Origin: an uncultured Bacilli bacterium
GTDB taxonomy: Bacteria; Bacillota_I; Bacilli_A; RF39; UBA660
NCBI GenBank assembly: GCA_934131005.1
Contig: CAKOYV010000009.1
Span: forward strand, 1 to 45,223
Direction of reading: 5' to 3'
Length of the DNA stretch: 45,223 nucleotides
Below are positions 25,914-34,153 of this stretch, in pieces; positions within the stretch are counted from its first letter, which is position 1, and every line of letters starts with the position of its first letter. The position numbers and the translations under genes were made by a program. The notes under the pieces were generated by a model. That model saw nothing but the letters and a program-made list of their open reading frames with translations. It was not told the DNA's origin and ran no database searches.

Positions 25914-26801
25914 ATGGATGAGTGTAGATTGTGTCCTAGAGAGTGTTTAGTTAATAGATTGGCAGGAGAAGTTGGTTATTGTGGTTGTGGTGATGAAATG
26001 GTTATAGCTAGATATTCTCTTCATAAATGGGAGGAACCTTGTATTAGTGGTCCTAATGGTTCAGGGACTATTTTCTTTTCTTATTGTAATATGAAATGTA
26101 TTTTTTGCCAGAATTATGATATTAGTACTTTACATAAGGGACGGGTTGTTAGTGTTTGTGAATTTAGTAATATTTGTTTGGAGTTAGAGCAAAAGGGTGC
26201 TAGTAATATTAATTTAGTTACGGGAGTTATGTATATTCCTTTAATAGTAGAGGGAATAAAGCTTGCTAGAAGTCATGGGCTTTCTATTCCTATTGTTTAT
26301 AATAGTAGTGGGTATGAGAGGGTTAATGCTTTAAAAGAATTAGAAGGAATTGTGGATATTTATTTGCCTGATTTAAAATATTATGATAATGATTTAGCAC
26401 TTAAGTATAGTAAGTGTAGTGATTATTTTAAATATGCTAGTTTAGCTATTGAAGAGATGTATAGGCAAGTTGGGAAGGTTAAATTTTCTAGTGATGGTTT
26501 AATTTTGCGTGGTGTTATAGTAAGACATTTGATTTTGCCTGGTAGTATTTTGGATAGTAAAATGATTATTAAGTATTTGTATCAAAGTTATGGTGATAAT
26601 ATTTTTATTAGTATTATGAATCAGTATACACCTATTAGAAAGCTTGAGTATAGTTGTTTAAATAGGACATTAGATGAGTGTGAATATGATGAAGTAATTG
26701 ATTATGCTTATGATTTGGGAGTTAGAAGTGCGTATGTTCAGGAAGAAGGGACAGAGAAGGAGAGTTTTATTCCAGATTTTTCAGTTTTTAATGCTTTATA
26801 A
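25914..26801 (+). CDS. radical SAM protein, PflX/PflA-like
   Basis: A 295-residue radical SAM enzyme related to pyruvate-formate-lyase activating enzyme homologs (COG1313/PflX). An N-terminal Cys cluster (CRLCPREC and CGCG) precedes the canonical CNMKCIFCQN, whose CxxxCxxC binds the SAM-cleaving [4Fe-4S] cluster. The GRVVS segment and the barrel motifs VTGVMYIP and IYLPDLKYY follow. No pyruvate formate lyase gene is adjacent and the target is unknown. It sits between truA and rluB; cotranscription with truA is possible. Confidence 0.85.
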   Translation: MDECRLCPRECLVNRLAGEVGYCGCGDEMVIARYSLHKWEEPCISGPNGSGTIFFSYCNMKCIFCQNYDISTLHKGRVVSVCEFSNICLELEQKGASNINLVTGVMYIPLIVEGIKLARSHGLSIPIVYNSSGYERVNALKELEGIVDIYLPDLKYYDNDLALKYSKCSDYFKYASLAIEEMYRQVGKVKFSSDGLILRGVIVRHLILPGSILDSKMIIKYLYQSYGDNIFISIMNQYTPIRKLEYSCLNRTLDECEYDEVIDYAYDLGVRSAYVQEEGTEKESFIPDFSVFNAL

Positions 26802-26805
26802 TTTA

Positions 26806-26834
26806 TTGTTAATTTTTAGAAAATGATGTATAAT
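26806..26834 (+). promoter_or_regulatory. rluB promoter
   Basis: TTGTTA (26806-26811), a 17-base spacer and TATAAT (26829-26834), 28 bases before the start codon. Confidence 0.6.
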
Positions 26835-26861
26835 ACTTGCTATAGAGGAGAGGTTTTTTAG

Positions 26862-27578
26862 ATGGAAAGATTACAAAAAGTTATTGCTAATTGTGGTTAT
26901 TGTTCTAGACGACATGCGGAGGAATTGATTCGTCAGGGATTAGTTACTGTTAACGGAGTTGTTGTTTGTGGTATGGGAGAAAAAGTTCGACATAATGATA
27001 AGATAGAAGTTGAAGGGGTACTTCTTGATAATCGAAAGGATTATGAATATTATATATTGTATAAACCTAGAGGTGTTGTTACTACTACTCATGATGATAA
27101 GGGACGTAAGACGGTTATTGATTTAATTAATACTACTACTAGAATATATCCTGTTGGTAGACTTGATTATGATACTACGGGTATTTTATTACTTACTAAT
27201 GATGGTAATTTAGCTAATAAATTAATGCATCCTTCTAGTAATATAGAGAAAGTTTATATAGCTAAGGTTCAAGGAATTTTATCTGGTTATGATATTAAGA
27301 GATTGAAAAATGGGGTTATAGTAGATGGATATAAGACTAGTAAGGCTAGAGTTAAACTTAAGAGTATTGATAAAGATAAGAATACTTGTTTAGTTGAAAT
27401 TACTATTCATGAGGGAAAGAATCATCAGGTAAAAAAAATGATTGAGGCTGTTGGTAAGAAGGTTTTGAAATTAAGAAGAGAAAGATATGCTTTTTTTGAT
27501 TTAACTGGTTTGAAAGTTGGAGAATATAGAAGGTTATCAAATAAGGAAATAGCTGTTATATATAGTATGGTTAAATAA
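26862..27578 (+). CDS. rluB: 23S rRNA pseudouridine synthase, RsuA/RluB family
   Basis: A 238-residue enzyme of the RsuA family. The N-terminal S4 RNA-binding domain (residues 1-60: RLQKVIANCGYCSRRHAEEL) precedes the catalytic domain, with YKPRGVVTTT, the catalytic Asp in VGRLDYDTTGILLLTNDG and the closing EGKNHQVKKMIEAVG. In Bacillota such proteins modify 23S U2605-type sites. The distinction from RsuA (16S) or RluF cannot be fixed by eye. Confidence 0.92.
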   Translation: MERLQKVIANCGYCSRRHAEELIRQGLVTVNGVVVCGMGEKVRHNDKIEVEGVLLDNRKDYEYYILYKPRGVVTTTHDDKGRKTVIDLINTTTRIYPVGRLDYDTTGILLLTNDGNLANKLMHPSSNIEKVYIAKVQGILSGYDIKRLKNGVIVDGYKTSKARVKLKSIDKDKNTCLVEITIHEGKNHQVKKMIEAVGKKVLKLRRERYAFFDLTGLKVGEYRRLSNKEIAVIYSMVK

Positions 27579-27583
27579 ATAAT

Positions 27584-27606
27584 ATTAGCGTAGTGCTAAT
27601 TTTTTT
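27584..27606 (+). terminator. terminator after rluB
   Basis: ATTAGC (27584-27589) and GCTAAT (27595-27600) form a perfect 6-bp stem with a five-base loop, followed by six T. Confidence 0.85.
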
Positions 27607-27607
27607 G

Positions 27608-27636
27608 TTTACGTAAAGGTTATTATTTTCCGTAAA
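27608..27636 (+). repeat. two TTTmCGTAAA sites upstream of the alarmone synthetase promoter
   Basis: TTTACGTAAA (27608-27617, a perfect palindrome) and TTTCCGTAAA (27627-27636, one mismatch) lie 19 bases apart centre to centre. The second ends four bases before the -35 hexamer. This is the geometry of a dimeric-regulator operator; the regulator is unknown. Confidence 0.45.
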
Positions 27637-27640
27637 ACAC

Positions 27641-27669
27641 TAGACAAATTAACAATTATGTAATATAAT
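27641..27669 (+). promoter_or_regulatory. promoter of the tandem alarmone synthetase gene
   Basis: TAGACA (27641-27646), a 17-base spacer and TATAAT (27664-27669). The leader would be about 57 bases long. Confidence 0.65.
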
Positions 27670-27732
27670 ATCTATCTTGTGTGAATTTTTATATAATTTA
27701 ATTTGTTCGCTTTTTTCGGAAGGGATGATAAT

Positions 27733-29061
27733 ATGAGTAAAATTATGTTAAATGATTCAAAGGAAATATTTTGGAAATATGAATCTGCTTTGAGATTTTT
27801 AAATTTTAAAATAGAATCTTTTAAAAATAATTTGGAATCTATGGGGGAAGATATTCCTATTGCTGATGTTACTAGTAGATTGAAAGAGTTTGATAGTTTG
27901 CGAACAAAGATGTTAGGGGATAATTTGGAACTTACAGTTGAAAATATGGAAAATTACATGAATGATATTGCTGGTATTAGAATTGTATGTTTTTTTGAAA
28001 GTGATTTAAAAAAAATTATTGATTGTGTTAAATCAGATGAAGATATAAAAGTTTTAAAGATAAAAGATTTTATAACTACTCCTAAAGATAGTGGTTATTC
28101 TAGTTATCATATGATCGTGTCAGTTCCGGTTAGAGATTATTTAAATAATGAAATAATTGATGTAAAGGCTGAGATTCAGATTAGGACGATGGCTATGGAT
28201 TTATGGGCTAGTTTGGAGCATAAAGTTAGGTATAAAAGTCTTTTTAAAATATCAGATGCAAGAAAAAAAGATATTGAATTAGCTTCATCTCTTACTAAGG
28301 ATTTAGATAATGAACTTAATACTATGGTAGAAAAATTGGGTAGAAATGGTAAGAGAAATACGAATTATAATTTGGTTGGTGTTAATGGAGTTGATAAAGT
28401 AATTGATGAACGAGTTATGAATCCGTATGTTAATGCTATGAATAGTTTACTTGCTAGTTTAGCTAGAATAAATAATGATTTTAATATATATTATGATGAG
28501 AATCCAATAGAAAGCATCAAGTATCGTTTGAAAGATGAAGATAGTATTATTAATAAGTTAATAGCTAAAGGTGTTAGTGTCAGTGAGGAAAATATAAGAG
28601 ATGAAATTAGTGATGTTGTGGGAATCCGTATTATTTGTTCATTTTTCTGTGATGTAGAAAAGGTTATTGAAAAAATAAATAAGGCTAGTGATATTTGTGT
28701 TATTAAAGTAAAAGATTATATAACTAATCCAAAACCAAATGGTTATTCTAGTTATCATATGATTGTATCAGTTCCTGTTATTGAAAATGGTGAGATTAGG
28801 TACGTTAAAGCAGAAATTCAAGTAAGGACAAAGGCCATGAATTTGTGGGCTAGTTTAGAACATATATTATGTTATAAGAAAAAGGTAACACCTAAAATTA
28901 CAGAAAATTTAAAGATATGGGCAAAAAAGATTAATTTGTTGGATGTTAAATATGATATGGTTGTTAGAGAGGGAAGAAGTTTAGCTCAACTTGTTTATGA
29001 AGATAATGATGATGATACTAAATGTGTAGGTTCTGTACCTAAGAGACGTGTAAGAAGTTAA
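27733..29061 (+). CDS. tandem (double-domain) small alarmone synthetase
   Basis: A 442-residue protein holding two complete RelA/SpoT-type (p)ppGpp synthetase domains of the small, RelQ/RelP-like kind, which normally occur singly in ~210-260 residue proteins. Domain 1 (about 1-205) has SRLKEFDSL, DIAGIRIV (Asp ~78), KDFI, GYSSYH, EIQIRT (~147) and SLEHKVRYK. Domain 2 (about 250-420) repeats these as YRLKDEDSI, DVVGIRII (~294), KDYI, GYSSYH, EIQVRT (~361) and SLEHILCYK. The conserved Asn after the RT motif is Asp in domain 1 (AMDLW) and kept in domain 2 (AMNLW). No HD hydrolase, TGS or ACT domain is present. ATG 27733 is chosen because GGAAGGGA precedes it. The gene is probably monocistronic with its own promoter and flanking terminator. 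Confidence 0.9.
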   Translation: MSKIMLNDSKEIFWKYESALRFLNFKIESFKNNLESMGEDIPIADVTSRLKEFDSLRTKMLGDNLELTVENMENYMNDIAGIRIVCFFESDLKKIIDCVKSDEDIKVLKIKDFITTPKDSGYSSYHMIVSVPVRDYLNNEIIDVKAEIQIRTMAMDLWASLEHKVRYKSLFKISDARKKDIELASSLTKDLDNELNTMVEKLGRNGKRNTNYNLVGVNGVDKVIDERVMNPYVNAMNSLLASLARINNDFNIYYDENPIESIKYRLKDEDSIINKLIAKGVSVSEENIRDEISDVVGIRIICSFFCDVEKVIEKINKASDICVIKVKDYITNPKPNGYSSYHMIVSVPVIENGEIRYVKAEIQVRTKAMNLWASLEHILCYKKKVTPKITENLKIWAKKINLLDVKYDMVVREGRSLAQLVYEDNDDDTKCVGSVPKRRVRS

Positions 29062-29128
29062 AAAATAATTAAATTAAATGTTTAGTTATTTTTTTTTGAT
29101 TTTTACATATTTTTTATTAGGTGATAGT

Positions 29129-30364
29129 ATGAAAAAAATATGTTTGATTTTGTTGGTGGTATTTGGTTTTATGATAAGTGTTAGTGCTAATACGCAAGAT
29201 GATGCTAAGAAGGAGAATAGTGATACTAATAGTAAGGTAAGTGATAGTAATGGTGCAAATAGTAGTAAGAATAGTGATGGGGGAGTTAATTTAGCAAATG
29301 GTGCTAAGAGTGCTATTATGATTGAGGCTTCAACGGGGAAGATTATTTTTGAAAAAAATGCTCATGATAAATTGCCAATGGCTTCAATGACAAAGATGAT
29401 GACTTTATTAATTATTATGGAAAATATAGAGAATGGAAATTTAAAGTGGGATGAGAAGGTTACTACATCTGAGCATGCTGCTTCAATGGGAGGTTCTCAA
29501 ATTTTTCTTGAAGTTGGAGAGTCAATGACGGTTTTAGAACTAGTTAAAGGTATTTGTATTGCTAGTGGTAATGATGCTGCTGTTTCTATGGCTGAGAGAA
29601 TTGGTGGTACAGAAGAAGAATTTGTAAAGATGATGAATAAGAAAGCTAAGGAGTTAGGGCTTAAGGATACTAATTTTGTTAATGCTTGTGGTCTTGATAA
29701 TGATAATCATTATTCTAGTGCTTATGATATGGCTATGATAGGAAAGGCTCTTATAAAATATGATAAGATATTAGAATATACTGGCACTTATGAAGATTAT
29801 TTGCGTAAGAATACAGATAAGAGTTTTTGGTTAGTTAATACTAATAAGTTAGTTAGGTATTATAGTGGTGTTGATGGACTTAAGACAGGATATACAGAAA
29901 CGGCTGGTTATTGTATTACGGCAACGGCTAAGAGAAATAATATGAGACTTATTTCTGTTGTTATGGGAGAAGAGAGTTCAGCTAATAGAAATAGTGAAGT
30001 TGTTGAGATGCTTAATTATGGTTTTAATACTTATCAGATAGATACTATTTTATCTAGTAAAAAAGTTGTTAAGAGGGCTAAGGTAGATCTTGCTGATGAT
30101 GTTTTAGTTGAGGTTGTTCCTAGAGAGGATATTAATGTTTTAAATACTAAAACTGGTAGTAAGAGAAATGCTAGGTATGAGGTGGAGATTGGAAAAATAA
30201 ATGCTCCATTGAAATCTGGTAGTAAGGTTGGAGTTATTAAAGTTATAGAGAATGATAAGGTCATAATGAATATTGATGCAGTTGTTTTGAGGAATGTAGG
30301 TAAAGCCTCTATTATAAAAGTCTATTTTAGAAATTTGTTAAGTGTAGCTAATGGGAATATTTAA
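29129..30364 (+). CDS. D-alanyl-D-alanine carboxypeptidase (S11, DacF/PBP5-like)
   Basis: An exported penicillin-binding protein that trims the terminal D-Ala of peptidoglycan stem peptides; 411 residues. A signal peptide (about 1-22) precedes a low-complexity Ser/Asn/Asp linker (~25-55). The catalytic domain has the SxxK motif SMTK (Ser ~86), SGN in CIASGNDAA, and KTG in GLKTGYTETAG. A C-terminal beta-rich domain and a terminal amphipathic stretch (IKVYFRNLL) may anchor it at the outer membrane face. ATG 29129 is chosen because AGGTGAT lies just upstream. It may act in spore cortex (DacF-like) or vegetative wall maturation. Confidence 0.92.
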   Translation: MKKICLILLVVFGFMISVSANTQDDAKKENSDTNSKVSDSNGANSSKNSDGGVNLANGAKSAIMIEASTGKIIFEKNAHDKLPMASMTKMMTLLIIMENIENGNLKWDEKVTTSEHAASMGGSQIFLEVGESMTVLELVKGICIASGNDAAVSMAERIGGTEEEFVKMMNKKAKELGLKDTNFVNACGLDNDNHYSSAYDMAMIGKALIKYDKILEYTGTYEDYLRKNTDKSFWLVNTNKLVRYYSGVDGLKTGYTETAGYCITATAKRNNMRLISVVMGEESSANRNSEVVEMLNYGFNTYQIDTILSSKKVVKRAKVDLADDVLVEVVPREDINVLNTKTGSKRNARYEVEIGKINAPLKSGSKVGVIKVIENDKVIMNIDAVVLRNVGKASIIKVYFRNLLSVANGNI

Positions 30365-30394
30365 GGCTTAGCAGAAATTATTCTAGGCTTTTTC
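30363..30394 (+). terminator. terminator after the carboxypeptidase gene
   Basis: AAGGCTTAG (30363-30371) pairs with CTAGGCTTT (30383-30391) with two wobble pairs, followed by T residues. Confidence 0.75.
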
Positions 30395-30423
30395 TTGTTA
30401 TTATATAAATAGTATGTTAGAAT
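30395..30423 (+). promoter_or_regulatory. promoter of the unknown gene at 30451
   Basis: TTGTTA (30395-30400), a 17-base spacer and TAGAAT (30418-30423). Confidence 0.5.
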
Positions 30424-30450
30424 AAGTTTTAGTTATATGTGGGGTGAAGT

Positions 30451-31329
30451 ATGGGAAAATATGCATTAGTTGCATCTCGTTATGATGCTAATAGCGGAAG
30501 ATTTATTAATGAAAAAGTTATTAAAATTTCTGGATTAGATTTAACTAATTTATTAAGTATAGATAAATTTACTTCAGAGGTGGATTATAAAGTGTTATGG
30601 AATAAGATTTCTTTGGAGAATGATGTTGAAGGCTTAACAACACTATCTGTTAGATATATAAAGAATAAATCTTCTTCTCCTATATATATGAAATCTATTA
30701 TTTCTAATCCTGTTATTTATTTGTGTTGTTGTGATGCTAGGGTTGAGTTTTTAAATAATAGAGGATATTCTTATAAGATTGATTGTAATAATAAGTATTT
30801 AAGAGAAGCTAAAGATAGGGTAATTTCTTTAGTTGAAAAAAAGAATGAAGAAGAGTTAGAGAATTTATTTTATAATAATAAGAATTTATTGTTTTTGATT
30901 AAAAGATATATGAGTAATAGTTATGATATGGATGAAATGGTTGAACGAGAATGGGATTTTAGAAATATTATGGATGAGTTTTCGAGATATAAAGTTTTTA
31001 GAGGTTATGTTATAGCTGATTATAAGATGAAGCATGATTATGGTATAAAAATAAGAAGAAACTCAACTAATAATAAAGTTAATGTTTCTAAAATGGTAAA
31101 GAGAGAAAATGAAGTAGATAGTTATTTTGATGCTAAGTGCGAATGTGAGTTTGGAATGAATTATGATAGATGGCTATGTTATGATTATAATACGAGATTT
31201 ATAGATGAAGATAAGGAAGAATTTATAGAAGTTGATGAGTTAGAACAAATGGGTATAATGAGTGATGATGGTTTGGTTATTAAACCTAAGAGAAAGTTTA
31301 GGTCAAGGAAAGGTATTGGTAATTACTAA
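30451..31329 (+). CDS. unknown cytoplasmic protein
   Basis: A 292-residue protein I do not recognise. It has no signal peptide or membrane segment. The N-terminal ~110 residues look like a mixed alpha/beta domain (ALVASRYDANSGRF, then a strand with a CCC cluster near residue 90). A charged helical middle (KNEEELENLFYNN) and a repeated Trp/Tyr-rich region follow, and the tail is strongly basic (KPKRKFRSRKG), which could bind nucleic acid. It has its own promoter and a GGGGTGA site, and sits between the carboxypeptidase and the flippase genes. Codon use is like its neighbours. Confidence 0.75.
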   Translation: MGKYALVASRYDANSGRFINEKVIKISGLDLTNLLSIDKFTSEVDYKVLWNKISLENDVEGLTTLSVRYIKNKSSSPIYMKSIISNPVIYLCCCDARVEFLNNRGYSYKIDCNNKYLREAKDRVISLVEKKNEEELENLFYNNKNLLFLIKRYMSNSYDMDEMVEREWDFRNIMDEFSRYKVFRGYVIADYKMKHDYGIKIRRNSTNNKVNVSKMVKRENEVDSYFDAKCECEFGMNYDRWLCYDYNTRFIDEDKEEFIEVDELEQMGIMSDDGLVIKPKRKFRSRKGIGNY

Positions 31330-31340
31330 TATTTTTTTTG

Positions 31341-31369
31341 TTGTTAAATATTTTTTTTCATAGTATAAT
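31341..31369 (+). promoter_or_regulatory. promoter of the flippase gene
   Basis: TTGTTA (31341-31346), a 17-base spacer and TATAAT (31364-31369). Confidence 0.6.
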
Positions 31370-31398
31370 ATTTTTAGATGATTGAGGTGAATAATTTT

Positions 31399-33024
31399 AT
31401 GAAGAAAAATAGTTTTATTGAGGGGACTATAGTAGCAACTCTTGGTATACTTATAGTAAAAATAATTGGAGTTATATATGTTATACCGTTTAATGCTATA
31501 ATTGGAGAGCAAGGTGGAGCTTTATATGGTTATGGTTATAATATATATCAATTATTTCTTAGTATTTCTAGTGCTGGTTTTCCTTTTGCGATTAGTAAGA
31601 TTACTAGTGAATTTAATGCATTAGGTTATAAGAAGGCGATTAAAGATACTTATAGTGTTTCTCTAAAAATAATTTCGGTTATATCACTTTTTATATTTGT
31701 TTTACTATTTATATTTGCACCACAGATAGGAAAATTGATTATAGGATCTTCTACCGGGGGAAACACTTATTCTGATATAGCTTTTGTTATTAGAATGGTT
31801 TCTTTTGCAATTTTGGTAGTTCCTTTTTTATCAGTTACGAAAGGCTTTTTGCAAGGATATAAGTATATCACACCTTATTCTGTTAGTCAGGTTATAGAAC
31901 AAGTTGTTAGAGTTCTTGTTATTTTGATTGGTAGTTATGTTTGTGTTAAAGTACTGTCATTACCACTTAGGTATGCTGTTGGTATAGCGGTTTCAGGTGC
32001 TTTTTTTGGAGGCCTTGTTGCATATATTTATTTGCGTAGAAAGATGCATCAAGCTAAATTGTTACCTAAAAAAGTTTCGGACGATGAGGTTTTGATTACA
32101 AAGAGGGATATAGTTAGAAAAATAATTGTTTATTCAGTTCCTTTTATTTTGATAAGTTTAGTTAATAATCTTTATACTACTGTTGATATGATTTTATTGT
32201 CTAGGACTTTGTCAGATATTTTGCATTTTAAAGCTAGTGTTACAGAATCAATAGTAGGTGTATATACAACGTGGGGAATAAAACTTAATAATGTTATTTT
32301 AGCTGTTTCTACTGGCCTTGTTACAAGTTTAATTCCAAATATTGTTACTAGTTTTACTAAGGGGAATATGAAGGATGTTAATAATAAATTTAATAAGGCT
32401 TTTCAATGTGTACTATTGGTAATAGTTCCAATTACGTTATTCTTTTCGCTATTAACTAATTCTATTTGGACTTTATTTTATGGTAAGAGTTATTATGGGC
32501 CTATTGTATATAAAGCTTTTGTATTTACGGCTTTGTTTGGTGGTGTTTATACTATAATTGTAAATACTTTACAGGGAATTAATAAGTATAAGTTAGTTAT
32601 TTTAACGGTTTGTTTGGGGCTTGTTATTAATGGAATATTGGATGTTCCTTGTATGTTGTTTTGTAATAAGATAGGTCTTAATGCTAGTTATGGTGCTGTT
32701 ATGGCTGATCTAATTGGTTATTCTATTTCAACTTTTATAGCTTTATTTGTTTTGAAGAGGAAGTATGGATTTAATTATAAAGATACAGTAATGACTTTAC
32801 CTAAATATTTTATCTCTTGGATAGTATTTGTTTTGTCTATTTTGTCTCTTAATTTAATAGTTCCTACTAATTTAGATAATAGACTTTTACAAATTCCTAT
32901 TTTATGTTTGTATGGAATAGTTTCTTTTGGCATTTATTTATTTATATCTTATAAAAATGGTAATTTAGTTAAAGTTTTTGGTGTTGGGGTTAAGAGAAAA
33001 ATTGATAAAATCTTTAAAAAATGA
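31399..33024 (+). CDS. SpoVB/MurJ-type lipid flippase (MOP superfamily)
   Basis: A polytopic membrane protein of 541 residues with about 14 predicted helices, typical of the MVF/MurJ-SpoVB-YtgP group that flips lipid-linked cell-wall precursors or polysaccharide units. The opening (GTIVATLGILIVKIIGVIYVIPF, quoted here only as hydrophobic helix 1) and the ISSAGFPFAISKI motif in helix 2 are characteristic of SpoVB/YtgP. ATG 31399 follows AGGTGA by eight bases. It may act in spore cortex or vegetative wall synthesis. Which paralog it is cannot be settled without comparison. Confidence 0.88.
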   Translation: MKKNSFIEGTIVATLGILIVKIIGVIYVIPFNAIIGEQGGALYGYGYNIYQLFLSISSAGFPFAISKITSEFNALGYKKAIKDTYSVSLKIISVISLFIFVLLFIFAPQIGKLIIGSSTGGNTYSDIAFVIRMVSFAILVVPFLSVTKGFLQGYKYITPYSVSQVIEQVVRVLVILIGSYVCVKVLSLPLRYAVGIAVSGAFFGGLVAYIYLRRKMHQAKLLPKKVSDDEVLITKRDIVRKIIVYSVPFILISLVNNLYTTVDMILLSRTLSDILHFKASVTESIVGVYTTWGIKLNNVILAVSTGLVTSLIPNIVTSFTKGNMKDVNNKFNKAFQCVLLVIVPITLFFSLLTNSIWTLFYGKSYYGPIVYKAFVFTALFGGVYTIIVNTLQGINKYKLVILTVCLGLVINGILDVPCMLFCNKIGLNASYGAVMADLIGYSISTFIALFVLKRKYGFNYKDTVMTLPKYFISWIVFVLSILSLNLIVPTNLDNRLLQIPILCLYGIVSFGIYLFISYKNGNLVKVFGVGVKRKIDKIFKK

Positions 33025-33037
33025 GGTGATGTTTAAA

Positions 33038-34054
33038 ATGATTTATCCAAAATTTTTGAGAAAATCTGGTAGTATTGGAGTTACGGCAGTTTCTGATGGT
33101 ATTACGGGGAGTGCAAAGTTATATCGTTTAGATAATGCTATTTCTAAATTTCAAGATTTAGGATATAGTATTATTGAAACTTCTAATGTTAGGAGTAGTT
33201 GTTTAGGTAGGAGTAGTGCTAGTGATAGACAGGCTTCTTTTCTTATGGATTTATATTTGGATGATAGGGTAGATGTTATTATGTGTGCTAGTGGAGGGGA
33301 GTTTTTATTAGAAATGCTTCCCTTTGTTGATTTTGATATTATAAGAAAAAATCCTAAGTGGTTACAGGGGTATTCTGATCCGACAGGTCTTTTATTTACT
33401 ATTACTACTAATCTAGATATAGCAACAATATATGGTTCAAATTTTTGTGTCTTTGGGATGAAGAATTGGCATAAATCCTGTTTAGATAATTTAGAGATTT
33501 TGAAGGGAAATATTATTTCACAAGAGAGTTTTGATTTATATGAGAGTGGATATTTGGATTATGTTGTTGGGGATGAGGAGTATAATTTAGATAAGGAAGT
33601 TAATTGGGAGATTTTAACTAATCAAGATTCTGTTTGCTGTAGTGGAAGAATGATAGGTGGATGTATAGATATACTTAATGATTTATTTGGAACTAGGTTT
33701 GATAATACGAAAAATTTTATAAATAAGTATAAAAGTGATGGTATTATTTGGTATTTTGATAATTGTGATTTTTCTTCTGAGCAACTTATTAGAACTTTAT
33801 GGAAATTTAGAGATAACGGGTGGTTTGATGGTGCTAAGTGTATAATTTTTGGAAGAAGTGCTAGAGAAGAGAGTTATTGTGGTATTTCAAATAAATTAGC
33901 GTTAGATCATTCTCTTTCGTCTCTTAATATTCCGATTATAATGAATGTTGATATCGGGCATGTTGCTCCAAGAATGACTATTATTAATGGAGCTATGGCT
34001 CGTATTTGGTGTGAAAATGGTAAAGGAAGGATTGATTTTTCGTTAGATGAGTAA
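33038..34054 (+). CDS. LD-carboxypeptidase family protein (peptidase S66)
   Basis: A serine peptidase of the LdcA/MccF family, 338 residues, cytoplasmic. The N-terminal domain has GSIGVTAVSDG and CASGGEFLLEMLPFVD, the region before the nucleophile. GYSDPTGL holds the Ser nucleophile, and the C-terminal VDIGHVAPR holds the catalytic His. Members either recycle wall tetrapeptides (LdcA) or cleave microcin C-type and related peptides (MccF). The gene context of wall enzymes favours recycling. ATG 33038 is chosen, since the ATG at 33029 overlaps the AGGTGA site. It lies 13 bases after the flippase gene, likely in one operon. Confidence 0.88.
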   Translation: MIYPKFLRKSGSIGVTAVSDGITGSAKLYRLDNAISKFQDLGYSIIETSNVRSSCLGRSSASDRQASFLMDLYLDDRVDVIMCASGGEFLLEMLPFVDFDIIRKNPKWLQGYSDPTGLLFTITTNLDIATIYGSNFCVFGMKNWHKSCLDNLEILKGNIISQESFDLYESGYLDYVVGDEEYNLDKEVNWEILTNQDSVCCSGRMIGGCIDILNDLFGTRFDNTKNFINKYKSDGIIWYFDNCDFSSEQLIRTLWKFRDNGWFDGAKCIIFGRSAREESYCGISNKLALDHSLSSLNIPIIMNVDIGHVAPRMTIINGAMARIWCENGKGRIDFSLDE

Positions 34055-34067
34055 AAATAGAAAAAAA

Positions 34068-34094
34068 ATAGCAATTAATTGTTGACATTGCTAA
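34068..34094 (+). promoter_or_regulatory. second CIRCE-like operator overlapping the -35
   Basis: ATAGCAATT-N9-CATTGCTAA has the 9-9-9 spacing of CIRCE with the TAGCA/TTGCTA core kept. It overlaps the TTGACA hexamer at 34082-34087. It is degenerate compared with the consensus TTAGCACTC-N9-GAGTGCTAA. Confidence 0.55.
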
Positions 34095-34110
34095 TTAGTT
34101 GTAATATAAT
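34082..34110 (+). promoter_or_regulatory. sigma-A promoter of the hrcA operon
   Basis: Perfect TTGACA (34082-34087), a 17-base spacer and TATAAT (34105-34110). Confidence 0.9.
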
Positions 34111-34114
34111 GAAT

Positions 34115-34141
34115 TTAGCATTCATAAAATGTAATTGCTAA
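34115..34141 (+). promoter_or_regulatory. CIRCE operator (HrcA binding site)
   Basis: TTAGCATTC-N9-AATTGCTAA starts five bases after the -10, at the expected start of transcription. It is close to the consensus TTAGCACTC-N9-GAGTGCTAA. HrcA bound here would repress the heat-shock operon. Confidence 0.88.
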
Positions 34142-34153
34142 GGAAGTGGTTTA

